From the NCBI RefSeq assembly GCF_001592945.1, contig NZ_LRPB01000005.1, positions 62,001 to 126,000 on the forward strand: 64,000 nt of DNA, written 5' to 3'. Numbering within the stretch: position 1 is the stretch's first letter; every line of letters begins with the position of its first letter. The position numbers were made by a program, and so were the translations under genes. The stretch comes from Roseivirga seohaensis (GTDB lineage Bacteria > Bacteroidota > Bacteroidia > Cytophagales > Cyclobacteriaceae). This document shows positions 9,076 through 17,958 of the stretch, piece by piece. The notes beneath the pieces are model-generated. The model saw only the letters and a list, made by a program, of their open reading frames with translations, made no database searches and had not been told where the DNA came from.

Positions 9076-12000
9076 ATGAAAGGTAAGAAAGTAGATGGAA
9101 ACGACCATTGGCGCTATGAGAGGGAGCAACTCTTTGATGCAATTGCAGGTAATAGAGCGTTGATTGACTCACTATTAGATACGAATAATGATGGCGTTAC
9201 ATTGACAAGCGAAGCAGGGAATCTGTTGGTGGCGAATAATCAATTTAAAAAGCTAATAGGTTATTCATTAGAACAAATAGAAGGAAGAAAACTGGTAGAT
9301 TTTGTTGAGCCAAAATTCAAGAAGTCTTTTGAAAAGAATCATCAGAGGGCATTTGAGGGCGAACGTGTCGAGTCGGTAGAGTATGAGTTCATTACAAATT
9401 CAGGGTCGGTTATAGAGGCATCCGAGGCAATACAAATTATTAATATTGGCAGTAGTCAATATTTGCTTTCGAGTATCAAAAGCATTACTGAAGAGAGAGA
9501 AAATCAACAAGAATTAAATAGTCTATACGCTGCTATTAATAAATCTTCCAATGCTATAGTAATCACCGATACTGAAGGAATTACACTTTACGTAAACGAT
9601 GTTCATGAGAGTTTTACTGGGTTTAAACGAGAAGAATCATTAGGTAAATTGGTTACTCTTTTTGATTCTAATTTTATAGAACCTGAGGTTGTCGAAGAAA
9701 TCAAGCAGCAGTTAAACAAGGGTAAACAATGGAAAGGTAAATATACCTCTCAGCGTAAAAGCGGTATGTTCTTCGATATTCAGATTACGGTGTCGCCTGT
9801 AATAAACGATGATGGTAAAACAGAGGCCTTTTTGTTTTATACAGAAAACATTGGTATTGAAGAATATATACATGATCGTAAAATAAAGGAGCTCGATTTG
9901 ATGAATACCAAAGAGCTTTTGTCACGAACTGAGAAGATTGGAGGAATAGGTTCTTTTAAAATGAACCTCAAAACAAATAAAATTGTATGGTCCGACAATA
10001 TTTATAATCTCTTAGGCATGCCTGTTTCAGAAGGGCCTTCACTGCGTTTCTTCCATAAAATAATCAAAGAAGATAGGTATGTTATTCAGTTGACCCTCGA
10101 CTTAAAATCTGGAGAAAGAGCTAGCTTCAATTTTAGAATGGATATTGAAGGTGGGGTTAAGCATTTGTACTGCGAATTGGAGCGAAACGGAGAAGATTTG
10201 ACGGGAATGCTTAGAGATGTAACAAGCGAGATGCTCTCTAATTTGGCACTAAAGGAGAGTGAAGAAAAATACAGGTTTCAGTCAGAAGCACTACCTCATA
10301 TTCTTTGGCTCGTTGATGCTCAGGGTAGCTTGACCTATCTAAATAGTAGAGGGAGGTCTTACTTTGGAATTCACGATCATTCGTTTTTCGGTGCTAAGTG
10401 GTTGGATTTTGTTCACCCTGATGACATTCTTTTGATAAAGACAAAATGGAAGGAAACAAATCGAAATAAGACTACTTTTTCTGAACAAGTACGAATTAAA
10501 AACTCAACAGGAATTTATAGGTGGTTTATGGTTTCTGTATCTCCCATGTTAGATGAATCGGGGAATATCACCTCTCTTATCGGTATCTCAACAGATGTTC
10601 ATGATCAGTATCTAATTCAGGCGAACTTAAAAGAAAATGAACAGAAGTTCAGGACCATTTTTGAACAGAGTAATGATGCAATGGTCATCTTAAAAGATGG
10701 TTTCTGCCTAGATTGTAATACCAATGTCAAAGCAATTTTTGGTATAGCAGAAGAGCAGCTTAAAAATGAAAAACTTTGGAGGTTTACTCCAGAATATCAA
10801 ACCAATGGACGCCTTTCTGAAGAATTTGTCGCTGAACAAATTGAGAACGTCTTGAAAAACGGTCAGGCAAATTTTTTCTGGGATGTAAAGAAGAGCAATA
10901 GTAAGATCATTTTCTGCGAAGTAAACCTAAGTAGAATTATGATAGATGGGGATGTTTTTATTTTTGCTGTTTTTAGAGATGTTACTGGCAGAGTTAAAGC
11001 AGAAAAGGAATTGTTGGATAGCAAGCAAAAAATGATGCTGGCCATCGAATCTGCCAGAATTGGAACATGGGAATTGAACCTGAAAACTGGCAAGACCCGA
11101 TTCAATGAATACTATGCAGAAATGCTGGGGTATGATTTCGATGAGATTGTTCACGAACAAGCCTTTTTTGACGAACGTGTCCATCCAGACGACTTAGAAA
11201 GAATCAATACTGGTTTATACGGAGAGGCAGTTAATGCTAGCGGAGAGTTTGAATTATTGATTCGGATTAAAGGAAAAGACGATAAATGGCGCTGGGTATT
11301 AGACCGAGGCAAAATTATAGAAAGAGATAAAGATGGTAAGCCGCTTATAATCTATGGCACCCATATAGACTTTACCGAATACAAAGAGAAAGAAAAGGCG
11401 ATTGTAAATGCAAACCTTAAGTATGAGTTAGCTGCTACTACGGCAAAAACTGGTGTTTGGGAATGGGATATGGTTTCAGACTACCTAGTTTGGGATAAAG
11501 GGATGGCTTCAATTCATGAAAGAAAACTTCCGAAGGATAACCAAATTAAAATTTCTGATTGGCTCGAATATGTTCAGCCAGCCTATAAGGAATTACTTAC
11601 CCTGAATTTAGGCTCTTTAGTAAAAAATAGAGGGGTGTTTGATGTTGAATATGAGATTAAGACTAAGTCTGGAAAAATAAAGAGAGTAAGATCAACAGCC
11701 AAAATTTTCCGAATCAACGAAGAAGAGGGGGATAAGATAATTGGACTTAATTTAGATATTACAGATTCCTACCTCAAAGACCAAGAATTGTTAGAAAATG
11801 AAGAGAGATTAAAACTTGCATTTGATGGAGCCAATATGGCTTTGATGGACTGGGACTTGGAAACCAATACTGTAAGTGTAAGTGATAATTATTTAGAAAT
11901 TATAGGTCAGGAAAAAGATAGATACGATCCTTCCAAAGATCAATTTATGGATTCTGTGCTTCATCCTGACGATAGTGAGAAAGTACGAATGCTTTTTAGT

Positions 12001-13620
12001 AAACTTAAAGTAGGAAAACTCAGACATTACGAACTTGAGTATAGAGTGCTTACTCAGAACAACGAATTGCGTTGGCTTAGATCAAAAGGTAAAACTTTTG
12101 TTGACACAAACGGCAGACTAAGAGTGATAGGTTTAACAATGAACGTAACTGCCACCCGCATTGCTCAAGAACAGCTTATGGAAAGCCAAAGGGTTTTAAA
12201 CTTGGCTATTTCTGGTACCAAACAAATAATTCTGGACTGGGATATTAAGAACGATTTACTGGAATGGAATGAAAATTACTACGAACTCATAGGAAGATCG
12301 AAATATGACTTTGAGAATGATGTTACAGATTATGTGAGAAAAAGTGTTTTTGCCGAGGATGTAGAGTTGGTTTGTGATTTGGCCACAAAGCTTAAATCAG
12401 GAGAGGTTAATGAAATCGATGTTTTAGTGAGGCTTGTGACCAATGTGGGTGATGTAAAGTGGATGAGAGCCTTAGGTAAAAATGTAGAGTTTGATAAAAA
12501 TCGACTTCCTATAAGGCATGTCTGTACTCTAATGGATGTGACCAAGGAAAGAAAGCTCACGCTTGATCTTGAAAAATCATATGCGCAATATCAGTCGTTA
12601 GTCGAAGACATACCAGGGCTAGTGTATAGCGCTAAATATCCATCCAAAGAATTCGTCTATGTAAATGCATATTGCCTTGAGTTAACCGGATTTACTGCCG
12701 ATGAGCTGATAAAAATAGATCCTTTACAATATCAAAAACAAATTCATCCAGACGATAAAAGGTTTGTAGAATCTAGCCTAAATGCAGCAATAAGCAATAA
12801 GCAGCCCTATAGACTAAGCTACCGAATTCTTGATAGAGAAGGAAAAATAAAGTGGCTTTCGGAATTCGGGCATGGTATTTTTGACCAAAATGGAGTTCCG
12901 TTATCTATCGAAGCTTCTGTTTTTGATATTACAGACAGAATAAGGTCAGAAGAAAAAGTATTGGCCGCCATTTTAGATGCCGCAGATCATGAGCGTAGCC
13001 GTATTTCTCGCGAGATTCATGACAGTTTACAACAAACTTTAACTATTGCTTCGCTCAACTTAGAGTTTGTTAAAAAAGAAAAACACCTCTTAAGCCCAAA
13101 GGTGTTGGAACGATACGAACGTGGCTGGCAAAACCTAAGAAAGTCGCTAGATCAAACCCGCGAAATTGCCCATAGATTAATGCCGAAAGCTATCGAAGAT
13201 TTTGGATTAACAGAAGTTGTTAAAGACTTAGTAGATGAATTGAATGCTACTTCTTCGGTGAATTTCGAATTCATTACTAACTTAGAGGAAGAACGACTTA
13301 ATGTTAGTACTGAAACTAGCTTCTATAAAATTATCCAAGAGTCAATAACTAATATTATTAAGCATGCTCAAGCGGAGAGTGTTTCAATACAACTGCTTAA
13401 ACTTTCCGAAAGCATTCAACTAATAATTGAAGACGATGGGCAGGGTTTCGACATGGATAATATAAATTTCAATTCTTCGGGCTTTGGCTTAGCAAGTATG
13501 AAAAATAGAGCTAGTGCTCTTTCAGGTGAATTTATTCTTGACTCTTTCCCAGGAAAAGGAACCTCATTAATTCTAAATGTACCATTGGATAACTCAAAAA
13601 TAGCATATGAAAACGATTAA
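9076..13620 (+). CDS. Soluble histidine kinase with ten PAS modules (HisKA_3/NarL-type)
   Basis: A 1514-residue sensor kinase. I count ten PAS modules in series, recognisable by starts such as AINKSSNAIVI, TIFEQSNDAMVI, AIESARIGTWELN and LVEDIPGLVYS and by repeated HPDD plus W-R/K linkers. There is no signal peptide or membrane segment, so it should sense in the cytoplasm. The kinase core is HPK7/HisKA_3: SREIHDSLQQTL with phospho-acceptor His1315, the N-box QESITNIIKHA, and the ATP-lid DDGQGFD and GFGLASMKNR motifs near the end. ATG at 9076 follows AAGGAAA. An in-frame TTG at 9052, immediately after a stop, is a weaker alternative. It overlaps the response regulator by 14 bases. Confidence 0.93.
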   Translation: MKGKKVDGNDHWRYEREQLFDAIAGNRALIDSLLDTNNDGVTLTSEAGNLLVANNQFKKLIGYSLEQIEGRKLVDFVEPKFKKSFEKNHQRAFEGERVESVEYEFITNSGSVIEASEAIQIINIGSSQYLLSSIKSITEERENQQELNSLYAAINKSSNAIVITDTEGITLYVNDVHESFTGFKREESLGKLVTLFDSNFIEPEVVEEIKQQLNKGKQWKGKYTSQRKSGMFFDIQITVSPVINDDGKTEAFLFYTENIGIEEYIHDRKIKELDLMNTKELLSRTEKIGGIGSFKMNLKTNKIVWSDNIYNLLGMPVSEGPSLRFFHKIIKEDRYVIQLTLDLKSGERASFNFRMDIEGGVKHLYCELERNGEDLTGMLRDVTSEMLSNLALKESEEKYRFQSEALPHILWLVDAQGSLTYLNSRGRSYFGIHDHSFFGAKWLDFVHPDDILLIKTKWKETNRNKTTFSEQVRIKNSTGIYRWFMVSVSPMLDESGNITSLIGISTDVHDQYLIQANLKENEQKFRTIFEQSNDAMVILKDGFCLDCNTNVKAIFGIAEEQLKNEKLWRFTPEYQTNGRLSEEFVAEQIENVLKNGQANFFWDVKKSNSKIIFCEVNLSRIMIDGDVFIFAVFRDVTGRVKAEKELLDSKQKMMLAIESARIGTWELNLKTGKTRFNEYYAEMLGYDFDEIVHEQAFFDERVHPDDLERINTGLYGEAVNASGEFELLIRIKGKDDKWRWVLDRGKIIERDKDGKPLIIYGTHIDFTEYKEKEKAIVNANLKYELAATTAKTGVWEWDMVSDYLVWDKGMASIHERKLPKDNQIKISDWLEYVQPAYKELLTLNLGSLVKNRGVFDVEYEIKTKSGKIKRVRSTAKIFRINEEEGDKIIGLNLDITDSYLKDQELLENEERLKLAFDGANMALMDWDLETNTVSVSDNYLEIIGQEKDRYDPSKDQFMDSVLHPDDSEKVRMLFSKLKVGKLRHYELEYRVLTQNNELRWLRSKGKTFVDTNGRLRVIGLTMNVTATRIAQEQLMESQRVLNLAISGTKQIILDWDIKNDLLEWNENYYELIGRSKYDFENDVTDYVRKSVFAEDVELVCDLATKLKSGEVNEIDVLVRLVTNVGDVKWMRALGKNVEFDKNRLPIRHVCTLMDVTKERKLTLDLEKSYAQYQSLVEDIPGLVYSAKYPSKEFVYVNAYCLELTGFTADELIKIDPLQYQKQIHPDDKRFVESSLNAAISNKQPYRLSYRILDREGKIKWLSEFGHGIFDQNGVPLSIEASVFDITDRIRSEEKVLAAILDAADHERSRISREIHDSLQQTLTIASLNLEFVKKEKHLLSPKVLERYERGWQNLRKSLDQTREIAHRLMPKAIEDFGLTEVVKDLVDELNATSSVNFEFITNLEEERLNVSTETSFYKIIQESITNIIKHAQAESVSIQLLKLSESIQLIIEDDGQGFDMDNINFNSSGFGLASMKNRASALSGEFILDSFPGKGTSLILNVPLDNSKIAYEND

Positions 13621-14269
13621 AATATTTCTCGTTGACGACCATAAAATGATTCGTGATGGCATTAAATTTTACCTAGACGAGGATGAGAGGTTCGAGATTG
13701 TTGGCGAAGCCAATAATGGGCAAGAAGCTTTATCTATGATTAGCAAGAATGGCAATTTCGATGTGCTTGTTACTGATATAGTAATGCCCTCAATGGATGG
13801 AATAGAGTTAGTGAAAAATTTAATTCAAGGGGCTACTATTGAATTTAAGATATTAGCACTTACAATGTTAAGCGAAACCCAACACATAAAGAAAATGCTC
13901 AATTATGGCATTCAAGGCTATATATTGAAGAGCAGTGGGGAGGAAGAGATAAAGCGGGCAATCACAGAAGTAGCTGCGGGCAATACTTATTACTCACAAG
14001 AGGTAACTACCATAATTATGAATAACCTTAGAGGTGATAAAACTAGGGGTTCTAGAATGGCTGTTGATATTCCTTTGACTAAGCGAGAAAGAGAGGTGCT
14101 TCATCTAATTGTTAAAGAGTATTCCAATCAGGAAATTGCAGATGAGTTATTTATTTCTGTTCGTACTGTAGATGCGCACAAACGGAATCTTCTTGAAAAA
14201 ACCGGAGCTAAAAATATGGCTGGGTTAGCTGTTTTTGCATTAGAGAAAAGGCTTTTTGATGACATTTAA
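13607..14269 (+). CDS. LuxR/NarL-family response regulator
   Basis: A 220-residue regulator. The receiver domain covers residues 1-120, with the acidic pair Asp10/Asp11, the phospho-acceptor Asp57 in VTDIVMP, the switch Thr in LALTML, and Lys in YILKSS. The C-terminal LuxR helix-turn-helix spans about residues 150-212 (LTKREREVL, SNQEIADELFIS, RTVDAHKRNLLEK). It starts within the last codons of the ten-PAS kinase gene (14-base overlap), so the two are translationally coupled and certainly partners. Its stop codon overlaps the left arm of a TAGGT-N5-ACCTA inverted repeat, which suggests that the regulator controls the genes around it. Confidence 0.95.
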   Translation: MKTIKIFLVDDHKMIRDGIKFYLDEDERFEIVGEANNGQEALSMISKNGNFDVLVTDIVMPSMDGIELVKNLIQGATIEFKILALTMLSETQHIKKMLNYGIQGYILKSSGEEEIKRAITEVAAGNTYYSQEVTTIIMNNLRGDKTRGSRMAVDIPLTKREREVLHLIVKEYSNQEIADELFISVRTVDAHKRNLLEKTGAKNMAGLAVFALEKRLFDDI

Positions 14270-14433
14270 TAGGTGACTTACCTATGCTTTAGGTGAAATT
14301 TGGATTTCTTTTTTGTAGGTAATCAATTCATGCTTTTTACTCTGGCTCTTGATTAAATTTATAGCTAAGAACAACCGCAGAGATTGATCTATTTAATAAA
14401 AGAGATCGTGATCTGCACATTCACCTAAAGCAT
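14269..14433. promoter_or_regulatory. Cluster of TAGGT/ACCTA boxes and a 14-bp inverted repeat
   Basis: Between the regulator and the next gene lies ATAGGT-N5-ACCTAT (14269-14285), then TAGGT at 14290 and 14316. The 14-mer ATGCTTTAGGTGAA at 14284-14297 recurs as an exact reverse complement at 14420-14433, overlapping the start codon of the downstream gene. TACCTAT at 14279 also fits the NarL-type heptamer TACYYMT. I infer an operator region; binding is not shown by sequence alone. Confidence 0.5.
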
Positions 14434-15217
14434 GGACAATAAGAATCAGAAGGCGAATGACGGCCTTTCCTTTTCAACTACACAGTTTCAGCCATTCAAT
14501 TTTGATCTTTCAAATATTTTGAGCCGTAATTTTACTGGGCCAATTTCTGTAATAAAGCTTAATACAGAACTTATTAATAGAATGGCCGTAGGTTGTGGTT
14601 CGAATGAAGGAGCCATGAGGGGGAGGGTTCGTAAAATACTAAATCAAGCAAATAATGTTGAGAACATATTAGAAGACCTACTTTTACTCTTGAGGATAGA
14701 ACAAGGGATTCTTGAAAAGTCTAAACTGGAATATAAAGTTTTAGATTTAGAGGATCAGTTAAGTGTTTGTTTTGAAGAATATTCAGCATGTAGGCAACAT
14801 AGGATTGAAGACTACCTTAAAGGTGTATATGTATATACAGATTTTGAAAAAACAGTTTCGGCATTTGAAAGACTAATTAATTTGATGAGGGATTTCTCTA
14901 GCGGAGAGAAACCAGAACTTATTGTTAAGTTGGATAGCGACTTTGTAAATGTAAACATTACTATGGCCTTCCATGAAAGAAAGGACTTTTCGGAATGGGA
15001 GTCGTTTTTTTCGTATCGCGTTAATTTTGATGACAACGAAAGAACAAGCATGCTTTCACTTCGACTCTATTTAATAAAGAAACTCTTCAATTTAGCCGAC
15101 TGCAACATTGTGGCTTCAAAACTAAGTAATCGCGTTACTTTTATGATTGCTATGCCTCTGGCTCAAAGTATGGTTGAACAAAAGTCTGACAGTTCTAATC
15201 CAGATGCCGCTGCCTAA
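14432..15217 (+). CDS. Degenerate histidine-kinase-like protein lacking the phospho-acceptor His
   Basis: A 261-residue protein without signal or membrane segments. Residues about 25-95 look like a HisKA helical hairpin: LSNILSRNFTGPISVIKL, later ILEDLLLLLRIEQG. In a working kinase the first helix reads HExRTPL; counting back from the shared Pro, the His position holds Arg32. The C-terminal part (about 130-250) resembles an HATPase fold but the N-box Asn is not conserved (NLMRDFS) and no DxGxG motif is present. It is therefore probably not a kinase; it may bind or modulate the neighbouring kinase or regulator. The assignment rests on motif alignment by eye. Confidence 0.6.
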   Translation: MDNKNQKANDGLSFSTTQFQPFNFDLSNILSRNFTGPISVIKLNTELINRMAVGCGSNEGAMRGRVRKILNQANNVENILEDLLLLLRIEQGILEKSKLEYKVLDLEDQLSVCFEEYSACRQHRIEDYLKGVYVYTDFEKTVSAFERLINLMRDFSSGEKPELIVKLDSDFVNVNITMAFHERKDFSEWESFFSYRVNFDDNERTSMLSLRLYLIKKLFNLADCNIVASKLSNRVTFMIAMPLAQSMVEQKSDSSNPDAAA

Positions 15218-15221
15218 GTGT

Positions 15222-16178
15222 TTACCAATCAGGTTTGCTTGAGTCCTTTTTCTTAGTGGCTTTTCTTTTGTTTTGCTGAACATACTGAATTTCATTGTTC
15301 TTCATTGCCTCTAAAATCATCTGAGCCTTTTCCGGACTCATATTCATCTCTTCAAGCTTTTCTTTTAATTTCTCAAGAGGGTCTTTTTCTTGGGGTTTTC
15401 CTTCATTAGGATCTTGCTCTTCATCGTTTTGTTGCTGATCCTTCTTCTCTTGTTCTTGGTCTTTCTTTTCCTGTTCGTTTTTCTCCTGATCTTTCTTTTC
15501 TTGGTCGTTTTTTTCTTCCTGATCCTTCTTTTCTTGTTCTTGATCTTTCTTTTCCTGATCCTTTTTCTCCTCTTGATCTTTGTTTTCTTCGTTATTCTGC
15601 TCTTGTTGTTCTTGTTCTCTGATTAGTTTTTTCAGAAGCTCATAATTGTATCTGGCAGATTCGTTTTCAGGGTTTTTTCGCAGTGAATTTTTGAAATCAT
15701 TTAAGGCTTGATCGGTAAGAGATTTCTTTTCTTCGGCTTTAGCGGCTTCACTTCTTTTATAAGCAATAATTCCCTTTTGATTAAATGCACTAGAGGCAAT
15801 TACTTTGTTTTGAGCGTTGGCTGATAGTTCGTCATAATTATTGCTTGCAATGCTAGCGTACTTTAATCCTTCACTTGCCATTTCTACCTTGCTTTCGTCA
15901 AGCTCGTCTGGATTTTCTGAGGCTTCGTTTAAAACACCCAAAAGCTCTTTGTCGCCATAGGCTAAAAGATAGGCGGCATTAGCCATGTTTAGTCTGGCAT
16001 CTTCATCCTCAACCAGCATAGAATCCAGTAGTCTTGCATAGCTGGTTATGGCTTGTTCATAATTCTTCTCGTCATAGAAAGCTTTCGCATCCTTCTTTAG
16101 GGCATTAGACTTAGCAATTTTGGTTACGGGGTCGGTTATGCTAGTAAATACTAAAATGAGCGTAATTAAATATTTCAT
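15222..16178 (-). CDS. batC: BatC-like TPR protein with a highly charged linker
   Basis: A 318-residue protein with an N-terminal signal peptide (YLITLILVFTSITDP), then TPR-like helices at about residues 25-75 (AKAFYDEKNYEQAITSYARLL) and 135-195 (ALNDFKNSLRKNPENESARYNYEL). From about residue 198 to 270 it is almost wholly E, K, D and Q (DQEKKDQEQ-type units), a low-complexity coiled or extended linker. The C-terminus (about 275-300) contains LEKLKEKLEEMNMSPEKA, as in BatC homologues. Bat proteins were named for aerotolerance in Bacteroides and are thought to act in the cell envelope. The start overlaps the end of batB by 4 bases. Confidence 0.82.
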   Translation of the reverse strand: MKYLITLILVFTSITDPVTKIAKSNALKKDAKAFYDEKNYEQAITSYARLLDSMLVEDEDARLNMANAAYLLAYGDKELLGVLNEASENPDELDESKVEMASEGLKYASIASNNYDELSANAQNKVIASSAFNQKGIIAYKRSEAAKAEEKKSLTDQALNDFKNSLRKNPENESARYNYELLKKLIREQEQQEQNNEENKDQEEKKDQEKKDQEQEKKDQEEKNDQEKKDQEKNEQEKKDQEQEKKDQQQNDEEQDPNEGKPQEKDPLEKLKEKLEEMNMSPEKAQMILEAMKNNEIQYVQQNKRKATKKKDSSKPDW

Positions 16179-17146
16179 AGTCGTAATGTCTTTCTTCTAA
16201 TTAATGCATCTAAAATGAGCAGTAAAATGGCTGCACCTAGAAAATAATAGAATTTATTGGCAGAAGCATCGATCTGGCGAGTGTCGCGTACTTCGCCTTC
16301 TACTTCATTAATGGCTCTAATCAGTCGTTTAACGTCATTTTGATCTTCGTTAATCTCAAAATAATTTCCGCCTGTATCTGCGGCCAACTTCCTTAACGAT
16401 TCAGAGTTGAGCTTTGTTATTACCTCTTGCCCGTTTCTGTCTCGTTTGAAAGAGCGTCCTTCAGGAATTTTGGCTCCCTTTTCTGTGCCTACCCCAAGTG
16501 TAAAAAGCTTAACTCCTGTGTTTACTACTTTCTTGGCTGCTTTGTCGGTTTCATCCCCAAAATCTTCTCCATCGCTAATCATCAGAATAATTTTTGATTT
16601 CTGTTGGGTTATTGGTCCCTCGGCTGCCAATTCAAGTTTTTCCATCGCAATATTTAAGGGGGCGCTAAAGTCGGTTCCCGCATTGGGTACTAAATCAGTT
16701 TTGAGAGTGCTGATAAATAAATTAATAGCGCTTTGATCGTAAGTAAGCGGGCATTGAATAAATGCTTCGGAAGAGAATATAATTAAGCCGATTCTATCTG
16801 AGCTAAAGGCTTGAACAATATTGTTGAGCTCGTATTTGATTTTCGATAATCTAGATGGCTCAACATCTTCCGCGTTCATAGATTGAGACAAGTCCACAGC
16901 AATGTAAATGTCTTTACCTTCTGATTTAACTTCTTTAGTGGTTTCTCCAAAAGATGGCCCCATTAGTGAGAAGATGATGAGCGCGAATGCTAAGGTACGT
17001 ATTAATACTTTGAGCAACAGTGGCCTAAAACTGGTTTGCAGTCTTTTGGCAATTGTGGCTAACCGGAAGATATATGCAAAATAGGCAGCAATAAAAAGCC
17101 CTATAAATATGGCTTCTGTTGTTCCTATAGATTTAAACCAAGTCAT
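16175..17146 (-). CDS. batB: BatB-like VWA-domain membrane protein
   Basis: A 323-residue protein with two N-terminal membrane segments (about residues 10-26 and 50-66), a von Willebrand A domain (about 85-275) and a C-terminal anchor (FYYFLGAAILLLILDAL). The MIDAS metal site is intact: DLSQSM (the DxSxS motif), the conserved Thr in NAGTDFS, and ISDGEDF. This is the BatA/BatB architecture. It precedes batC in an operon. In many Bacteroidota the bat genes follow a MoxR ATPase and BatA; neither is upstream here, because the gap at 17147-17492 is followed by a divergent gene. Confidence 0.87.
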   Translation of the reverse strand: MTWFKSIGTTEAIFIGLFIAAYFAYIFRLATIAKRLQTSFRPLLLKVLIRTLAFALIIFSLMGPSFGETTKEVKSEGKDIYIAVDLSQSMNAEDVEPSRLSKIKYELNNIVQAFSSDRIGLIIFSSEAFIQCPLTYDQSAINLFISTLKTDLVPNAGTDFSAPLNIAMEKLELAAEGPITQQKSKIILMISDGEDFGDETDKAAKKVVNTGVKLFTLGVGTEKGAKIPEGRSFKRDRNGQEVITKLNSESLRKLAADTGGNYFEINEDQNDVKRLIRAINEVEGEVRDTRQIDASANKFYYFLGAAILLLILDALIRRKTLRL

Positions 17147-17492
17147 GTGTTTTTTAGCTAATCGACAAAGATAGCAATCCTTTAACGTCTAGGTTAACCG
17201 TTTATAAAGCGCTTTCTAAAAAATCGCTGTTAAAGATTGTTAAATCAGTGCTTAAACACTTTTTAGGTGAATTACTAAGTTGCTATAACTACTAGAATCG
17301 AGTAGGTGAAATTCTAACACTTGATAGGTTAAAAACTATATGGGTTTACCACATATTGCCTAATGATAATGATTAGTCAAATCTCCCATTCTATTAAGCG
17401 TAATCAACATTTTTCATATTAGGGAACAAGCCCATAAGATAGGCCGACCAATCAATGACATTTGGAATACAGAACAATTAAATCTAAATGTC
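17147..17492. promoter_or_regulatory. Divergent region with TAGGT boxes and a 24-bp direct repeat
   Basis: This 346-base gap between batB and the first small OMP-like gene has no credible gene. TAGGT pentamers begin at about 17190, 17264, 17303 and 17325. A degenerate 24-base direct repeat (AACACTT-N2-TAGGT-N2-AA-N2-ACTA) begins at 17255 and again at 17316, 61 bases apart. The first copy is an imperfect version of the TAGGT-N5-ACCTA arrangement seen near the kinase and regulator genes. Operator function is inferred. Confidence 0.45.
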
Positions 17493-17948
17493 ATGAAAAA
17501 GTTAATGATCATCGCAATCCTGCTATTAGTTAGCAACGTAGTTTTTTCTCAAACTCATTATTACAAGGCAAAATATGAAAAGCCTTTCACCTTTCAAGTG
17601 GCTCCCACTTACTTTAATTATGGAGGTGATTTATTCGGGTATCAAATTGGTATCAATTTTAAAGAAGTTTTCAACTTAAGTTATTTCCACACTCGAGATT
17701 ATGACTTTGGTGAACGATACATGGACGATCGTTTCGCTGGAATTCAAAGTAGTGTAATGCTGCCGGTAGGAGAGTATATGCAAGTAGGACCTTCTGTAAG
17801 ATTGGCAACATATAATACAGAATTACAAAAGGTATTTATAGCTGCCGAAGTAAGACTTGACCTAAGTGATGCTTGGAAGCTAGGTTTAGAATATGGCGCT
17901 GGTGATAAGAAGGGCTTTGGTTTGAAGTTTATCTGGAACATGTATTAA
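17493..17948 (+). CDS. Small secreted OMP-like protein, paralogue of the 19125 gene
   Basis: A 151-residue protein of unknown function. A clear signal peptide (KKLMIIAILLLVSNVVFSQ) is followed by about 130 residues of alternating hydrophobic strands rich in aromatic residues, ending FGLKFIWNMY, which resembles a small outer-membrane beta-barrel. The layout matches the gene at 19125-19604: SQ-cleavage, an aromatic/basic stretch, FxVAPT/LEISPS, YGxQ/KYGIxxxxxxK, and a closing GxKxxW strand. It sits first after the TAGGT-box region and is probably under that control. No domain name is offered. Confidence 0.72.
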   Translation: MKKLMIIAILLLVSNVVFSQTHYYKAKYEKPFTFQVAPTYFNYGGDLFGYQIGINFKEVFNLSYFHTRDYDFGERYMDDRFAGIQSSVMLPVGEYMQVGPSVRLATYNTELQKVFIAAEVRLDLSDAWKLGLEYGAGDKKGFGLKFIWNMY

Positions 17949-17958
17949 TAATGAAATC

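Noticed and set aside
15390-15626. Leucine/phenylalanine-rich 78-codon frame opposite batC
   Set aside because: It is the complement of the charged E/K/D/Q linker and has no independent support.
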